This document shows, in pieces, positions 1 through 12,000 of a stretch of DNA of 56,074 nt; the first letter of the stretch is position 1; the number at the start of each line of letters is the position of its first letter. The position numbers and the translations under genes were made by a program. Location of the stretch: contig JADFZZ010000033.1 of the NCBI GenBank assembly GCA_015232315.1, forward strand, positions 1 to 56,074, given 5' to 3'. A model generated the notes under the pieces. It saw only the letters and a list, made by a program, of their open reading frames with translations. It had not been told where the DNA came from and searched no databases. This stretch comes from SAR324 cluster bacterium. Lineage in GTDB: Bacteria > SAR324 > NAC60-12.

Positions 1-2
1 CA

Positions 3-197
3 GCTACTAACCAAGGTAATGCTTCAATACAAGGGATTTTCATACGTCCTCCTGGGGTGAATGGCGCTCAGAAAATTTTTATGCCAAATCAACACAACTC
101 AACAGATGTTTTTTTCGAAAACCCAAGTAATTCCCTATTTCTCAAAAAACAACCCTTGATGAACTATACCCTCGCCAGTTTTAGAAATATTGGATGA
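3..197 (+). CDS. possible 3' end of an unrecognised gene (partial)
   Basis: Frame 3 stays open from the window edge for 64 codons to a TGA at 195-197. The translation is of ordinary composition (it ends NYTLASFRNIG) and the other two plus frames close early. No family is recognised and no start is visible, so this is either the C-terminus of a gene entering from the left or a chance open stretch. Nothing upstream can be seen. Confidence 0.35.
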   Translation, partial: ATNQGNASIQGIFIRPPGVNGAQKIFMPNQHNSTDVFFENPSNSLFLKKQPLMNYTLASFRNIG

Positions 198-583
198 AAA
201 TTGAGGAACCACGCTGATAAGTTGTAGCGAATTTTTGCATGAACTGTTGTGGCAAGTTCCAGTCAATTCCAGTAGCACACAGAATATCCATGAGTCAGGT
301 AATGCATGAAGACAGCGAGTAAGGTAACGCCAGTATTGTCGCTTGTTACATGAAGCCTCGAGAAATATGGAATTGTTTTTTGTGTTGGCCTGATTGTATC
401 GGAAAGATGTCCTTAACCGATCTTATTATAATTTCCGAATACCACTATTGTTTCTCGACAGTGGTAAATTCTCAGCTTTAAGTTCTCAGTTTTAATGAAT
501 GAATCACCCCTCCATAAACATCAGTTGCTGTATACTGACGTTTGGCGTTAATCCATCAACACAACATGAAACAAGGAATTGGT
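198..583. other. intergenic region, no gene seen
   Basis: About 390 bases between the possible gene end and the first dehydrogenase. It is AT-rich, with stops in all frames at short intervals. No tRNA or convincing terminator was found. Confidence 0.5.
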
Positions 584-1345
584 ATGACAGGGAAATTTGA
601 AGGGAAAGTGGTATTGGTGACTGGCGGAAGCAATGGGATTGGCCGGACGACTGCGCTCGCTTTTGCGCAGGAAGGCGCCACGGTTGTTGTTGCGGATATC
701 CAGATTCAACAAGGGGAAGAAACCGTGAGCCTGATCAAAAATATTGGACAGGAGGCGCTCTTTGTTCACACCAATGTCGCTGAGGCCAAAGATGTTGAAC
801 GCATGGTGCATCAAACAGTGGCCACTTTTGGACGCCTTGATGTCGCCTGCAACAACGCGGGTATCGAGGGAAATATTGCTTCGATCATTGATTGCGACGA
901 AGCAACTTTTGACAGAACGATGGCCGTCAATGTTCGGGGAGTGTGGCTCTGCATGAAGTATCAACTCCCGGTGATGCTCAAGCAGGGAGGGGGCTCCATC
1001 GTCAATACCGCCTCTGTTGCAGGATTATTTGGCAGTCCCAAAATGGGTGCCTACATTGCCAGTAAACATGCTGTGATTGGCTTGACCAAAACCGCGGCGT
1101 TGGAAGTGGGACGATCCCATATCAGAGTCAATGCGGTATGCCCGGGGGTGATCGAAACTGAAATGGCATTACGTGGATTTGGCGACAATGTGGAACTCAC
1201 CAATAAAATGAAGGCAGTTAATCCGTCCAAACGATTTGGTCAACCACAGGAAGTCGCCAAGGCAATACTCTGGTTGAGTTCTGATGAAGCCTCATATATC
1301 AATGGACATTCACTCGTCATTGATGGCGGACTGACTATTCAATAA
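584..1345 (+). CDS. SDR family NAD(P)-dependent oxidoreductase
   Basis: A 253-residue classical short-chain dehydrogenase/reductase, probably cytosolic, oxidising or reducing an alcohol/carbonyl with NAD(P)(H). The glycine-rich cofactor motif TGGSNGIG is at residues 13-20, NNAG follows in the middle, and the catalytic Tyr/Lys pair sits in YIASK (about Tyr157/Lys161) with a serine in the preceding ASVAG. The PG motif after the active site and the C-terminal ITG-like segment (INGHSLVIDGG) fit the glucose 1-dehydrogenase/FabG-like branch. The start at 584 is chosen because AAGGA lies 7 bases upstream; an in-frame start 42 bases earlier lacks a ribosome site. It stands alone and converges on the metallopeptidase gene. 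The substrate cannot be inferred. Confidence 0.9.
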   Translation: MTGKFEGKVVLVTGGSNGIGRTTALAFAQEGATVVVADIQIQQGEETVSLIKNIGQEALFVHTNVAEAKDVERMVHQTVATFGRLDVACNNAGIEGNIASIIDCDEATFDRTMAVNVRGVWLCMKYQLPVMLKQGGGSIVNTASVAGLFGSPKMGAYIASKHAVIGLTKTAALEVGRSHIRVNAVCPGVIETEMALRGFGDNVELTNKMKAVNPSKRFGQPQEVAKAILWLSSDEASYINGHSLVIDGGLTIQ

Positions 1346-1373
1346 AGAATGTGCAAATAAGGAACACTTTCGC

Positions 1374-4300
1374 CTAAAACGACATCCCATAGGTAAATTC
1401 AACCCAGAATGGATCTACCTCTTCCGCACCTGCAATCTGCTGGATATCCGTAGCATAGGCGAATCTGAGAATCAGGTTGATGGGGAATCTCAATCCGAAG
1501 CGGCTGAGCAAGCGTAATTCAAATCCGGTACTGCGGCGTATTTGTTTTGATTCGAGCGTGCGCATATAAAAAATCTGATTGGAAACAATGACATCCGAAT
1601 AGCTCATTTTTCCATCAAACTGCGAATAATCATAAAACAACGCGCCATGCAATAAGCGAAAATAAAATGGTAACAGCCCAATTCCGCGAAAGACTTCTTT
1701 GATTGGGAAGTCCCATTCCAGGTTGGATGCCTGATAACTTTGTGCGGTTTCCAGGTGATTACGGTAGCCCCGGATTAACATGTTGTATTTGGTATAAAAC
1801 GCGGGAAGGGTTTCATTCTGGTTTAAATTGTGTCCCAAGCCAACATCCAGTTTCAACACATGATGCTTCCAGAAAAGTGGAAAAAATCTGGTCATGTTGG
1901 CCTGAAAAACCATCATCGTATTGGACAACTTTATTTCGTCGTTTCCTAGATTTTCAATGAGGATGTTTTCTTCCTTGATGGTGAATTGATCCTCATCCGG
2001 ATTGAGATCTCCCACTTCCTGATACCTCTTGTCAAAATCCAGCGAATCCAACACCCTCAATTTGGGATTGGAACCCCAGGTTTCGGGATACATGGTAAAA
2101 CTGGTGCTGAACCCAAATCCATTTTCTTCCTGAATCGACAAGGGATAATGGTAGGAATCGCCATATCCCAGCGATACTGAAAAACCAACCCGTCGGCCTG
2201 TGAACGTCCGTTTGCTGAAATAATCTTTCGGATCATGATACAGTTCTGGAATCTGATCGAGAGGTTTCAGGGTGAAGCCGGCAATCTGGCTTCGATGTCG
2301 AAGATTCATGGTTTCTGTAAACTCAGAGCCTTCAAACGGTTGCTGATGGCTGTAAAGCAGGCTGGCACTCAGAGCTACACCTTCCTCAGTTGTTTTGGAT
2401 GCGGTCAAACTGGCTTCGTGGTAACGTTCCTGAAATTTCGGAACCGCGGCCGGACTCACATAAGCTCTTGGCAACAGCGACGACGACAGGGACAACGTTG
2501 GCGTCAACTGATCATTGGTGTAGGCCAACCGATGGTACCAATACTGTCCTTTGGCCAAAACCCCATACCAGGCATGATTTTGCAGAGGGTCTTCGCCCGA
2601 AGTGATCACTCCCGGCACATAGGTATCATCCTCCAGTTCCGCATAGGGAAACCAGAATTGTTGAGTGAACTCATGCATCGAATCATAAGGTTTTGGCGAT
2701 GCTTCAATCTCATGGGACACCGATGCATCACGTTTCCTGCTCAATTCGGAACTATACCTCCAGGTTGGCGTGATGACTGGAAGTTGTTGTGATCGACGCA
2801 TCCCGGGGTGCCATTGGGTGCTCGCCAGTTCAAGGCCATTGGTCGTGTAATTCTGAAAATACAGTTTTCCTGATTGGATCGCAGGCAGAGGCATGTAGGC
2901 CCCGCCCATGACATGGGTCACCGGCGATAATGTCCCTGAATTGAAATCATAACGATAAATGTTGCTCACACCTGAATGATCTGAACTGAACAACAGACCC
3001 TGATCCTCCGGTTCCCAGCGGGGAGTCGCCTGTAAATGCCCCTGTTCAATTTTAAGCAATTCCTGACCATTGGCCAAATCAAGCACCACCATTGATGTTT
3101 TCCCCTGACGGTCGGTCAAGGAAAAGGCCACTTTGTCGCCTTTGTGATTCCATTGAGGCGTCGAGACCCGATGATAAACGTAATTTGTCAATCCGAGTTT
3201 TTTCATGACTTTGAACGAATCGTCATTCTTTTGAATGTCATACAGCACCAGATTCTGATGTCCCTGATGATATTCCACACCAATAAACTCGCGACCATCG
3301 GGAGAAATATCAATATCTCCCAAACGGGCACTTGTCGTCAGTCTCAGTGTTGTTTCTGTCTGGCTGTCATACACATGCAATTCTCTAAAAGCATGAAGGC
3401 CCTGTTCATGAACCGAAGTATAAAACAGATGTCGTCCCTCGGGATGCCACACCGCGGAACTGGCATCCTGAGTGCTGATTTTCTTTCGCGATCCGGTTTT
3501 CAGATCCAGGAGCATGAACTGTATTCCCCAATCACCACTGTGATCGACATACGCCATGCTGGTTTCATCAGGAGACAGGGCAAATGTTTTTTGCAAATAA
3601 CCATCTTCACGCATTGATTGTATCGGGGTGAATTCCTGGGTCTGCAAAACAGCCACCCGTTCCATCTGAACCTGTCGCTGAAATTCAATAAAATTTTCAT
3701 ATTCTCCCCCAACTTCTTGATTGGCAGGAGAAAACAGAATTCCCCAATAAGGTGGTAATTTGGCAATGTCATGATTCATATCCCTGACAAACCAGTTATC
3801 ACCCAGATTTGCCAGATAGTTGACATAATAGGCACCATAAAGATAGCGGGCCGCATGCATCCCTCCCGGACGGAAGAAATCAAGCTGGTCCAGTCTGGTG
3901 AACTTGTCTTCCAGTGCCGCTAGCCGGAAAATCATTTCGGATTGGGGACTTTTTCCACGACCGGACTGGGTGAGTTCCGTTTCAAAATATACCGCCAGGC
4001 CTTCCCATAACCAGAAAGGCGCGAAATTGTTGGGGCCGTTCAACGCCAGAAACGCACCGTTTACTTTGGCATTGGGGGCAAAACCCGGACGTCCGAAGGC
4101 CTCTCTCAACCATTTGGAATAGCCAGCCACGGTATCCAGATGCAGGATGTGAAAATATTCATGCAGAATGAGCGCACGGAGCCAATCGCCAGATTCGTAT
4201 TCAGCGATCGGACTGGAAATGTCCGGGGCATTGGGAAAGAGTCTCAGGATCGGATAAGGAAAATTCACCGCGTTTCCATCCTGTTCATCCTTGATGTCAC

Positions 4301-4574
4301 TGATGATCAGATGGACTTTTTCTTTGGGTTCCCAGTCCACCAAGGGAGAAAGAATCTGATGCGATTCCTCACCATACCTGGCGGCCATCCCGGCCAGTTC
4401 TTCCAGACCTTTCTGGTAATGCACTTTAAGGTGGGGCGTTTCCAGAGTTTCCCATTCCAGATGTGTAAATTTATCCACGGTCTGTTCCTGTGCTGACACA
4501 CAGTAAAGACTCGAGTGAAACAATAACACCGTAGTGAGCAATAAAACAATGACACGCATCAAGAAACGATCCAC
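1374..4574 (-). CDS. secreted gluzincin peptidase with beta-propeller and outer-membrane barrel
   Basis: A 1066-residue exported protein. A signal peptide (about residues 1-28) is followed by a peptidase MA-like domain with the zinc motif HEYFH at 138-142 and a likely third ligand in WEGLAVYFE (Glu191), the usual gluzincin pattern. Residues of roughly 320-610 are TolB/WD40-like propeller blades (repeated SPDG, WNHKGD and WEPEDQ motifs). The C-terminal third is rich in alternating aromatic strands and ends in Phe, as outer-membrane barrels do. I infer a surface-anchored protease whose barrel holds the propeller and catalytic domain at the cell envelope. The parts are family-level recognitions; the substrate is unknown. 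It converges on the dehydrogenase at 584-1345 with a 28-base gap. Confidence 0.75.
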   Translation of the reverse strand: MDRFLMRVIVLLLTTVLLFHSSLYCVSAQEQTVDKFTHLEWETLETPHLKVHYQKGLEELAGMAARYGEESHQILSPLVDWEPKEKVHLIISDIKDEQDGNAVNFPYPILRLFPNAPDISSPIAEYESGDWLRALILHEYFHILHLDTVAGYSKWLREAFGRPGFAPNAKVNGAFLALNGPNNFAPFWLWEGLAVYFETELTQSGRGKSPQSEMIFRLAALEDKFTRLDQLDFFRPGGMHAARYLYGAYYVNYLANLGDNWFVRDMNHDIAKLPPYWGILFSPANQEVGGEYENFIEFQRQVQMERVAVLQTQEFTPIQSMREDGYLQKTFALSPDETSMAYVDHSGDWGIQFMLLDLKTGSRKKISTQDASSAVWHPEGRHLFYTSVHEQGLHAFRELHVYDSQTETTLRLTTSARLGDIDISPDGREFIGVEYHQGHQNLVLYDIQKNDDSFKVMKKLGLTNYVYHRVSTPQWNHKGDKVAFSLTDRQGKTSMVVLDLANGQELLKIEQGHLQATPRWEPEDQGLLFSSDHSGVSNIYRYDFNSGTLSPVTHVMGGAYMPLPAIQSGKLYFQNYTTNGLELASTQWHPGMRRSQQLPVITPTWRYSSELSRKRDASVSHEIEASPKPYDSMHEFTQQFWFPYAELEDDTYVPGVITSGEDPLQNHAWYGVLAKGQYWYHRLAYTNDQLTPTLSLSSSLLPRAYVSPAAVPKFQERYHEASLTASKTTEEGVALSASLLYSHQQPFEGSEFTETMNLRHRSQIAGFTLKPLDQIPELYHDPKDYFSKRTFTGRRVGFSVSLGYGDSYHYPLSIQEENGFGFSTSFTMYPETWGSNPKLRVLDSLDFDKRYQEVGDLNPDEDQFTIKEENILIENLGNDEIKLSNTMMVFQANMTRFFPLFWKHHVLKLDVGLGHNLNQNETLPAFYTKYNMLIRGYRNHLETAQSYQASNLEWDFPIKEVFRGIGLLPFYFRLLHGALFYDYSQFDGKMSYSDVIVSNQIFYMRTLESKQIRRSTGFELRLLSRFGLRFPINLILRFAYATDIQQIAGAEEVDPFWVEFTYGMSF

Positions 4575-4579
4575 TAAGG

Positions 4580-4681
4580 AATGGAAAAGAGTAATTTGTA
4601 AAAGTTTGCTCGTGCCCTGGCCCCGTGGGGCCTGTTATCCATCAGGCGAAGCGTTGTTTTGCCCCCATTGGAGGTCGCTCA
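4580..4681 (+). repeat. dispersed repeat D, copy 1
   Basis: This roughly 100-base stretch matches 45177-45280 in the same orientation. Shared blocks include GTAAAAGTTTGCTCGT, CCGTGGGGC and GTTATCCA. It fills the gap between two minus-strand genes, ending almost at the stop codon of the upstream dehydrogenase. No reading frame is seen in it. Confidence 0.6.
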
Positions 4682-4682
4682 C

Positions 4683-5657
4683 TTAGAACACAAATTCACC
4701 AACGGCCATTTCACATCCTTCCCAGTTGATTCGGATGTTTTCAGGATCCAGCAGTAGATCTTCCGGCGGCAAAAGTTCAGGAAAGCCTGTCCATCCTTTA
4801 GGACCGAAGAAGTCACCTGATTTTGCTTTTTCATCACAACAGGCACGGATAATGCCTAAAGCACCATCTTCTGCGGTTTGAGCATTTTCCATAATTGGAC
4901 TATCAGTTTCCATACCTCCTGTTTCTATGGTTGGAAAACGCAAATTGGTCAAAGCAAGTCCCGGATGAGCCAGTAGCGATTTTACATTATTGATATGATG
5001 TTGCTCGAGTTTCTGTTTTAAACCATAGGTAAAGGCACAATTCGCTAACTTGGTTTGATGGTATCTTTCCCATCGTGGCCCGGAAAAACTTGAATTTTCT
5101 TTTTCATTTCCATTTCCGCCCAAATTTCCACCATTTTTTTCGAAGTATTTGATTTCTAATGGCTTACCTAACCTTGCACCTGAAGAATGATTGATTACAC
5201 GTGCCTCACTGCTTTTCATCAATAAGGAAAACAGTTCCTTTGTTAACAGGAAATGCGAAATACAGTTAGTCTGCATTTGAATATCATAGCCATCTTTGGT
5301 GGCTTGATCTTTCAATGCCATAACAGCGGCATTATTACACAATACATCAATTTTCTCATATCTTGATTTGATTTCAGCTATTGCCTTACGAACACTGTCA
5401 AAGTCTTGCAGATCACACGTAATAGGATCAAATTTTCCTGTTGAAACCTCTTCAGTCAATTTTTTATAAGATGATGTTGAACGTTCACTGTCACGATTTA
5501 ACAGCACAACCGAACCACCTAATCGGGCAATCTCTCTTGCGCAAACAAACCCCGTTCCACTCGTAGTTCCGGTAATGACAATCACTTTACCTGTCATATC
5601 CCCTGTGTGGTTTTTAATAACCTTTTCCAAATGAACTGTTTTGATTTCTTTTGTCAT
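4683..5657 (-). CDS. SDR family oxidoreductase (retinol dehydrogenase-like)
   Basis: A 324-residue short-chain dehydrogenase of the longer retinol-dehydrogenase/protochlorophyllide-reductase-like type. The cofactor motif reads TGTTSGTG, with Thr where Ile is usual; NNAAVM follows; the active-site serine is in HSSGARLG and the Tyr/Lys pair in YHQTKLAN. The start at 5657 (MTKEIK) has GGGAG about 10 bases upstream and is preferred to an upstream in-frame ATG at 5702. The substrate is unknown. The gene is divergent from the giant lipoprotein gene and separated from the peptidase gene by a dispersed repeat. Confidence 0.85.
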   Translation of the reverse strand: MTKEIKTVHLEKVIKNHTGDMTGKVIVITGTTSGTGFVCAREIARLGGSVVLLNRDSERSTSSYKKLTEEVSTGKFDPITCDLQDFDSVRKAIAEIKSRYEKIDVLCNNAAVMALKDQATKDGYDIQMQTNCISHFLLTKELFSLLMKSSEARVINHSSGARLGKPLEIKYFEKNGGNLGGNGNEKENSSFSGPRWERYHQTKLANCAFTYGLKQKLEQHHINNVKSLLAHPGLALTNLRFPTIETGGMETDSPIMENAQTAEDGALGIIRACCDEKAKSGDFFGPKGWTGFPELLPPEDLLLDPENIRINWEGCEMAVGEFVF

Positions 5658-6061
5658 GGTAGGAATCTCCCTATTATTTTTCCAAGAGTGTACACAATAC
5701 ATCGGTTCAAAGCCAAAACAAACTTTCGCAAACGAACTGCGCGCTGTTTTCGAGTCAAATATGACTTAATACTGCTGATGCAAATAAAACATCAAAATAA
5801 TCATCCTGAAAGGAATTTCTACTCCATCAGATTGGACAATATGAAGTTCAGGAAGTTGATACTCATTTTTCTTATCTTTTTCAAAGTATTTAAAGCATTA
5901 CCCAGGCTTTTTTTCAATATACATGGCAACTCATTTCCATATAGATGATGGCTTCATTTATTTTGATATATTCAGGAGGGTATGTCATTTTAACCCAATC
6001 AAATCGCATGATTGATACATTAGACATGCATGCTTAAGAACTATTATTCTGCCAAAATACT
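5658..6061. other. AT-rich divergent intergenic region
   Basis: Some 400 bases between the divergent dehydrogenase and the giant lipoprotein gene. It should hold promoters for both but I cannot pick out a convincing pair of -35/-10 boxes. A strong GGAGG at about 5976 precedes an ATG followed by only two more sense codons, so it does not define a gene. Confidence 0.4.
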
Positions 6062-9000
6062 ATGCGACTCATCAGACAATATTCAGCATTTATCCGCTAT
6101 TCCCTGTTGGGATTGCTTGGCATAGCCATAGCACTTCTCCTCTTACTTCATGGATGCGATGATATCCCGATAGAAGGCGGCAACCGTATCACCGCAGGGC
6201 GTATCACTGCCGGGCGCATCACTGCCGGGCGCATCACCGCAGGGCGCATCACCGCAGGGCGCATCACTGCCGGAGTCGCTCAGCCCAATACCCCGATGTT
6301 TGCCATCGATGCACAGGGGAACATCTGCAACATCGGTATTTCTGACGAGGAAGGCACCTTTAATTTTGGTTACGATTATGATGACCGGCCTCTGGAAGAA
6401 CAACTCGCCGAGCCACGCAAAGACACCGCTTTTCGTTGTGAAACAGATAAAACCGGCAAGGTGTTTGTGCACAATCCAACGGTCCCCCTGCTGGTATATG
6501 GGGTATTGCCCTCTGCCAGTGATAAAAAAATCACAATACAGGAACTAGCCACTCAGCGCGGTGGTTGCACCATGGGTCGTGCCAACACCACCGCTCAGGG
6601 GCAATACCGGATCGTCAGTTCCATCGTGGTTACGGGAGAACCCACTGAAGGCAGTATCCCTGAACCGGTAGCAGCCTATGAAGATCCACCACCACCAGTG
6701 GAACAGGTGCTGAATGTGAATCCGGTCACACAGGCTTTGAGTACCCAGTTGCTGGGCAACAATGTGATCAGCAGTTTGCGTAGCGCATATTTCACCAACC
6801 CGTCCTGCTTCCGTGAAATTGGCAAGAATCCCGATGCGTTGGAAGTGAGACGTCGAATTTCTTCAGTTCTTAAAGGTCTTTCCAAAAACAGTTACAACAC
6901 CAAAGCGGATGCCTTGACCGTTCAGGTATTTGGCTCTTCTGTCAGTTTCAGTCAGTTTTATAACGACAAAAATTTCCGTGCCCGGACCCCTCAGGAACCT
7001 AAAGGGGGCAACATGGCGGATATCCTGGTCGATACCATCATCCATCAGGACAAACTGAGAACGCCTGAAACGATCATCGCCAAAATCGGGGATCTTTCCG
7101 ATCCGTCATATCCCTCAAAACTGCTGGATTCTACCGCGTTTCAGGCACGGGTTGCCGGCGTGATGATCGGGCAGGGCCGCACTGCGGCAGAAGCTGGAAC
7201 CGTGGTGCAGGAAGGGATTAAAAGCACCGCGCGTTTTGCCAGACAAACAGGAAGAGCCTTTTCTGAAACAGACGCCCGTGTTGTGGCACTGCAAAACAAT
7301 CTTTCCACCTACAGTCAGTCCCTGGAAACCGTGGCGCAAAAAGTTCAGTCTACAGGCGGTGATGCCATAATCCTCGAGGCCGTCATCAATGGAGTTTCGG
7401 ACACTGCTTCCAAAGTGATAACCAAAACAAAAGCCACTGACAGCACCAAAGCTGGTACCGCGTTTAGCAACACGGTTATTTTGAGTCAAGATTCGATGCT
7501 CAATGCCAACACTTCCAGCAATACTGGAACCGCTAAATTTGCTTTGCCGCGCTTGCTCAATGGGTCCCAGAAAAACACCTTGATGGAAAGTCTGGCCCAG
7601 GAATTGGCTGCACTGGCGACATCCTCCACCGTGACCATGACCAGCGGCAAAGCCAATTTAGCCACACTCAAAAAACAAGGTGACAAACTCTCTGAGATCC
7701 TGGCGTCCACCATCAGCAGTAACCTGAGTTCCACAACCGGTATTTCCGATCAGCAAAAAGATATTATTGCCAAAGCTGCCGCGGCTGAAGTGACCAAATC
7801 GCTCAAGCCTTTCATGAATGATCTGTCAAAAGGCATCGTATCCACAGCGGCACTCAACACGGCCACCAACATGACCAATGCCCTGACAACAGGACTGACA
7901 AAAATTTATACGGGTGCAGACAGCCAGAATCTGTCAACAGCCACGTTGGGCAATTTGACTCAAACAGTGGCATCGACCGCTGGAACTCAACTGCGTAAAC
8001 AGGATTTGAGTGGGGCCTCAACTACCAAAATGGGCAATCTGGTATCAAATCTGACAACTCTTGCCGTTGTCAGCACAGCCAAAACTGTCAGCTCCAATAC
8101 AAATGATGACAATCAGGCCGCGATCGCCTCTGCCATTGCGGAGCAGATTCTGACTGAAACCGTCAAACTTGGAATCGACCTGACCGGGAATTCGCCCCCA
8201 GCCAAAGCCACGAACCTGGCCGGAAACCTGTCACAGTCTCTGGGGGCCGCTCTTTCGCAGACTCTGGACAATTCATCGGGGCGTAAAGGCCAGAATATGG
8301 AAGTAATGCTTAAAAGCGCGGCTTCCTCTGCTACCACATCCCTTAAATCACAGGTTGATCTGACCGGAACTGTCGATAGCACAGCGTTAGCCAGTATGAC
8401 GGCAAAAGCCTCCACCCAGGCACAGAATTCCGCAAAAGCGATGGAATCCACCTTTCAGAAACTGGAAACCGCCGGAGCTGATCTCGGGTTAATGATGGAT
8501 TCATTGCTGGAAAGTGATCTGGATGCCAGTGCGTTGGACAGCATTATGCAACAGGTATCCTCTGTAGTCGGAAAAAGCAGTGGAAACGCCAGTGCTTCTG
8601 TAGAATTGATTTCTGCGGCGGCCACCAGCGCCAACAAAATTCTTGAAGCCGGTGGTTCTCTGGATCAGGCCCTGCAAATTGCGGCGGTTTCAACGTCAGC
8701 CATCCAGCAGGTGGTTCAGGCGGGTGGCGCCAATCTGAATTTTGAGGATCTGTTCATGGCGACCAACACCATGGCGGAATCCACGGATACCTTATTGCAA
8801 AAGGGCGATGTGGCCAAAGCGATGAGTTCGATCAATGTCATTGCTTCAGTCGTTGTCGCCTCGGTCAATTCCAGTTCCAACAATGACGATGATGATCCTG
8901 ATTTTGACGCTTTTCTGGAGAACCTTGGAGCGTCCATGGACCGTGGAGAAACCATTGTAGCGGGAAGTCTGGTCAATGATGCCACCATTATTTCACAGGC

Positions 9001-12000
9001 CCAAACTGCCCAAACCACGTTGGAGCAGGCATCTCAGGTGATACTTGCTGGAACAGAGGCTCCTGTGTTACTGGAAGTGCAACCGGTTTCCACCCCCACT
9101 TCGAATCGAACTCCAGCCTATAAATTTTTTACTGATCAACCAGGCAAACTGACTTATGAGGGAGGATGCTCCAGTACCACCACGGAGGTGCCCACTGCGG
9201 GGGATATCAGCATTACCTTCAATCAACTGAATGACGGCACCTATTCCAACTGTAAAATTTATCTAACCAATGCTGAGGGCGCAAAGTCTCTGGCTTTGAC
9301 GGTTTCAACCTTTGTCATCAACACAGAGGCCCCAACACTGTCTATTGTAACCGGAGTGCCCGTAGTGACAGAAAACACCACACCCACAGTGGTGATCAAC
9401 TCCAGTATTGCCGGCACTATTTCTTATCCGGGTCAATGCTCCAGTGCCAAGACAACCGCAGTGAAAGGTGACAACAGCATCGCTTTGAACCAACTCGCCT
9501 TTGGAACCTATTCAGCCTGCCAGATCAAAATCACCGATTCCCTGGGCAACCATTCGACCCTGACGCTGTCAGAATTTACCATAGGCACCATTTACCCAGT
9601 GATTACCGAAGTTACACCCGTACCTTCTCCTACGAATGATACGACTCCCGGTTTCACCTTCAGTTCTGATTTTGAAGGAACATTGAATCTGGCAGGTTCC
9701 TGTTTTGATACAGCACCTGATACGTCACTAACGGAAGCTGAGGATGGCTCGCTATTATATACAATCACATTCAATGGTCTGGCCGATGGAATGTACAGTG
9801 ACTGTACTGTCAGTTTAACCGATGATGGCGATGATGAAAGCAACACACTGAACATCAATGAATTCACTATTGATTCTACGTTGGCAGGAATAATCGACGT
9901 GATTGCATCCACAGGGAATGGCACCTATACTTATGGCCAGACCATTGACATCCATGTGACATTCGATGACCTGGTGTATATTGATACTGATACAACACCT
10001 GGTATTGACCTTGATACAGGAACATCATCCGGAATAGCGAGCTATGTATCCGGCAGTGGCACCAACGAACTGGTATTCCGCTATACCATCCAGGCGGGTG
10101 ATGTCTCCGCGGATCTGGAGTATATGTCAGGTTCTGCCATCAATCCCGAAGGAATTTTAACAGATGAAACGGGAGCGAGCGTTGCTCAAAACCTGCCAAC
10201 GATTGGCAGTGGGAATTCGCTGTCGGATAATCAGGATCTGGTGATACAGGGTCTTATTGAAAGCACTTCTCCCACCGATAATCAAACGGACTTAAGCCTG
10301 AATTCATCGATTGTGGTTCATTTTTCAACCCCGATTGAGCCAACGTCGTTAACAACCAGCAGTTTCACTATCAATGACGGCACAGGAAATGTTTCGGGAA
10401 ATGTCACTTATAATAGTACCGATTTAACCGCTACCTTCACCCCTTTCGGCGCATTACAGGATAACACTATTTACACCGCGACACTGACGACTGAGGTTCA
10501 AAGTGCTGATGTTCCGGCAATCGCGTTGCCTGTGAACTACACCTTCAACTTCACAACCGTGGATCTCAGCAGCTCATTGGTCGCGTATTATCCATTTACG
10601 GGAAACGCCAATGACGGTGGGATCAATGGACATAATGCCACAGTGACCGGTGCGTCTTTGACCACTGATCGTTACGGAGATGCCGATAGTGCCTATTTGT
10701 TTGATGGTTCCACCAGCGAGATGACTACCGGAATTGACAGTGTGTCACCGCCATGGACTGCGGCTTTATGGGTCAAGAGGCTCGATACCACAGAAACTTC
10801 CGCGGCCCTTCTTTGTGAGTCCACAGGCACGCGCTGTCTCAAACTGGAACAATTGGAGGGCACCAACAAAGTAGGATTGAGTGGAATCTCGGATTATTTT
10901 TTTGACTATGAAGCGCCAACAGGAATTTGGACTCATCTGGTCTTTTCCGCGGCTTCCAATGCCGTTTCGCTGTATGTAAATGGAGTGTTTCAAGACTCCT
11001 TGAGCATTGATGATTACTCTTTGCCGATTTACTATATTGGTAAAAACAGTGAGGGCAATGAGCGCCTCAAAGGCAGTCTGGATGAAATTCTTGTGTATAG
11101 CCGTGAGTTAACGGTCCATGAAATTCAGGATCTCTATACGGAACTTGACCGGGGTTTAGTCGCCTGGTATCCCTTCGACAGCACCCATACTGGAAATGAT
11201 ATCAGTGGCAATGATCTCAATGGAACCGTCACCGATACCGTACTTGCCGCGGATCGTTTTTCAAATGCCGAGTCCGCGTATGCGTTTAATGGTATCAGCG
11301 CTGATGTTCAGATTCCCCATAATTCGCTGCTGAATCCTGGTTCATCTTACACCCTCTCAGCCTGGATCAACGTGCAGAATCCAGGGCAGGATGATGGACT
11401 GATCCAAAAAGGCACCGATGGCTATTCGCTTGGTTTAAGCCAAGGTGCGCCGATGATGGATCAGCGTGTAGCTACTAGCACTTTGTCCACAACTCAATGG
11501 TATCATCTGGCCGCTGTGAACAGTGCTGGAACCAGAACGCTGTATCTTGATGGCGTTGCACAGACTCTGGCTACTGGAAGTACTACGTTGGTTGACAATG
11601 CAAGCGCGCTGATTCTGGGTAAAGACAGTGACAGCTATTTTGACGGGATCATGGATGAAGTCCGCATCTATAACCGACCCTTGGCACCTTTTGAAGTGAC
11701 CGCGTTATTCAATACACAAGATACCAATTCCCCAAACTTCAGCACGGCAACAGTCTCCGCGGATAATAGTTATATTGAAATTGTCTTGTCTGAAGGGGTT
11801 TATGGAACTCCTTATGGTAGTGGCGCGGTCTCAATTGGTGATTGGGAACTGGTCTTTACATCCAACAATGGCGGTGCAACGGGGGCGATGATCACCAGTA
11901 TTACCGATGCCGAGGGTAATCCTTTGACCGGAGGAGAAACTGTCATTCGAATACACATCAGCTACACAGGAACCCCCTCTGGTGTAGAAACCATAAGCCT

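Noticed and set aside
8113-9018. Long minus-strand open frames inside the giant lipoprotein gene
   Set aside because: They result from Ser/Thr/Ala-rich codons on the plus strand and show low-complexity translations.
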